From NCBI GenBank assembly GCA_963933055.1, contig CAWVSY010000097.1, positions 1-5,949 of the forward strand: a DNA stretch of 5,949 bases. Reading direction: 5' to 3'. Shown in pieces: positions 5,709 to 5,949 of the stretch (positions within the stretch are counted from its first letter, which is position 1; the number at the start of each line of letters is the position of its first letter). Position numbers and translations under genes: made by a program. The DNA is from Oleispira sp963933055. GTDB taxonomy: Bacteria > Pseudomonadota > Gammaproteobacteria > Pseudomonadales > Oceanobacteraceae. The notes under the pieces were generated by a model, which did no database searches, was not told where the DNA came from, and saw only the letters and a list, made by a program, of their open reading frames with translations.

Positions 5709-5910
5709 AGCGCGTGAAAAACCATCTCGTTACGGCTTTTGCTTTATTTATTAGCTTTTAATCTCTTTTCTCGAACAGTCTTGAACCTACCCAAACTTCA
5801 ACTAATCTAAAGCTTCTGCTATAAATCTGACTTTGCCTGTTTGGTTTTTAATCAAAATAGCCAGTTTTTAAACTAATTCCGGTCTTTTGTAGATAATTTA
5901 CAGAAAGCAG
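5709..5910 (+). other. AT-rich region upstream of the rRNA-type promoter
   Basis: I see no gene here. The DNA is rich in A and T tracts, as expected for UP elements and Fis-type upstream activation of an rRNA operon, but I cannot pick individual Fis sites with confidence. A possible additional promoter is TTCAAC (5797-5802), 17 bp, then TATAAA (5820-5825) preceded by TGC. The -35 match is only 3 of 6. Confidence 0.4.
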
Positions 5911-5938
5911 TTGACGGGGCTGTGGATAAGCGTATTAT
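5911..5938 (+). promoter_or_regulatory. Strong rRNA-type promoter (rrn P1-like)
   Basis: TTGACG (5911-5916, 5 of 6) and TATTAT (5933-5938, 5 of 6) are separated by 16 bp. The discriminator that follows, TCGCCGC, is GC-rich, the hallmark of stringently controlled stable-RNA promoters, and AT-rich DNA lies upstream. Transcription would begin near 5945, so the product, presumably a 16S-tRNA-23S-5S operon, is just outside the window. The location downstream of msrPQ matches the Pseudomonas gene order that I recall. A tRNA operon is the main alternative. Confidence 0.75.
5921..5929 (-). promoter_or_regulatory. Perfect DnaA-box 9-mer in the promoter spacer
   Basis: TGTGGATAA is the reverse complement of TTATCCACA, the consensus high-affinity DnaA box. 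It lies entirely between the -35 and -10 boxes of the rRNA-type promoter, where a bound protein would exclude RNA polymerase. No other perfect copy was noticed nearby, so this is not an origin. A single 9-mer can occur by chance, so function is unproven. Confidence 0.4.
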
Positions 5939-5949
5939 TCGCCGCCTGC

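Noticed and set aside
5781..5808. Possible promoter TTGAAC, 16 bp, TAATCT
   Set aside because: The -10 matches only 3 of 6, and AT-rich DNA gives many such hits.

Overview
The window looks like ordinary core chromosome of a gammaproteobacterium of moderate GC content. The protein sequences and gene order (long-form ilvC, ilvY, pssA, msrP-msrQ, then an rRNA-type promoter) resemble the ilvC-pssA-yedY-yedZ-rrn neighbourhood I recall from Pseudomonas. The lower GC and the intergenic repeats point rather to a marine Oceanospirillales type such as Marinomonas. That genus-level guess is inference only.

Layout. Positions 1-1482 (minus strand) hold ilvC, ketol-acid reductoisomerase, complete except for its last few codons, which lie beyond base 1. 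It is divergent from ilvY (1680-2558, plus), the LysR-type regulator of ilvC. The 197-bp gap between them contains back-to-back promoters and two IlvY-like sites 31 bp apart, placed to activate ilvC and repress ilvY. After a 160-bp gap comes pssA (2719-3525), phosphatidylserine synthase, closed by a textbook intrinsic terminator. The msrP-msrQ operon follows (3694-5306). It encodes the Tat-exported molybdoenzyme and the membrane heme protein of the periplasmic methionine sulfoxide repair system, and the two genes overlap by one base.

Positions 5307-5949 contain no convincing protein gene. They hold a hairpin at the msrQ stop, two separate palindromic elements of about 100 bp each (5365-5476 and 5608-5708) that look like interspersed or MITE-like repeats, AT-rich DNA, and at the very end a strong rRNA-type promoter (TTGACG, 16 bp, TATTAT, GC-rich discriminator). 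A perfect DnaA-box 9-mer lies in the spacer of that promoter. An rRNA operon probably starts just beyond the window.

The genes serve unrelated housekeeping jobs: branched-chain amino acid synthesis, phospholipid synthesis and envelope protein repair. I see no sign of a new multi-gene system. The parts most worth a second look are non-coding: the ilvY/ilvC control region, the two palindromic elements, and the DnaA box in the terminal promoter.
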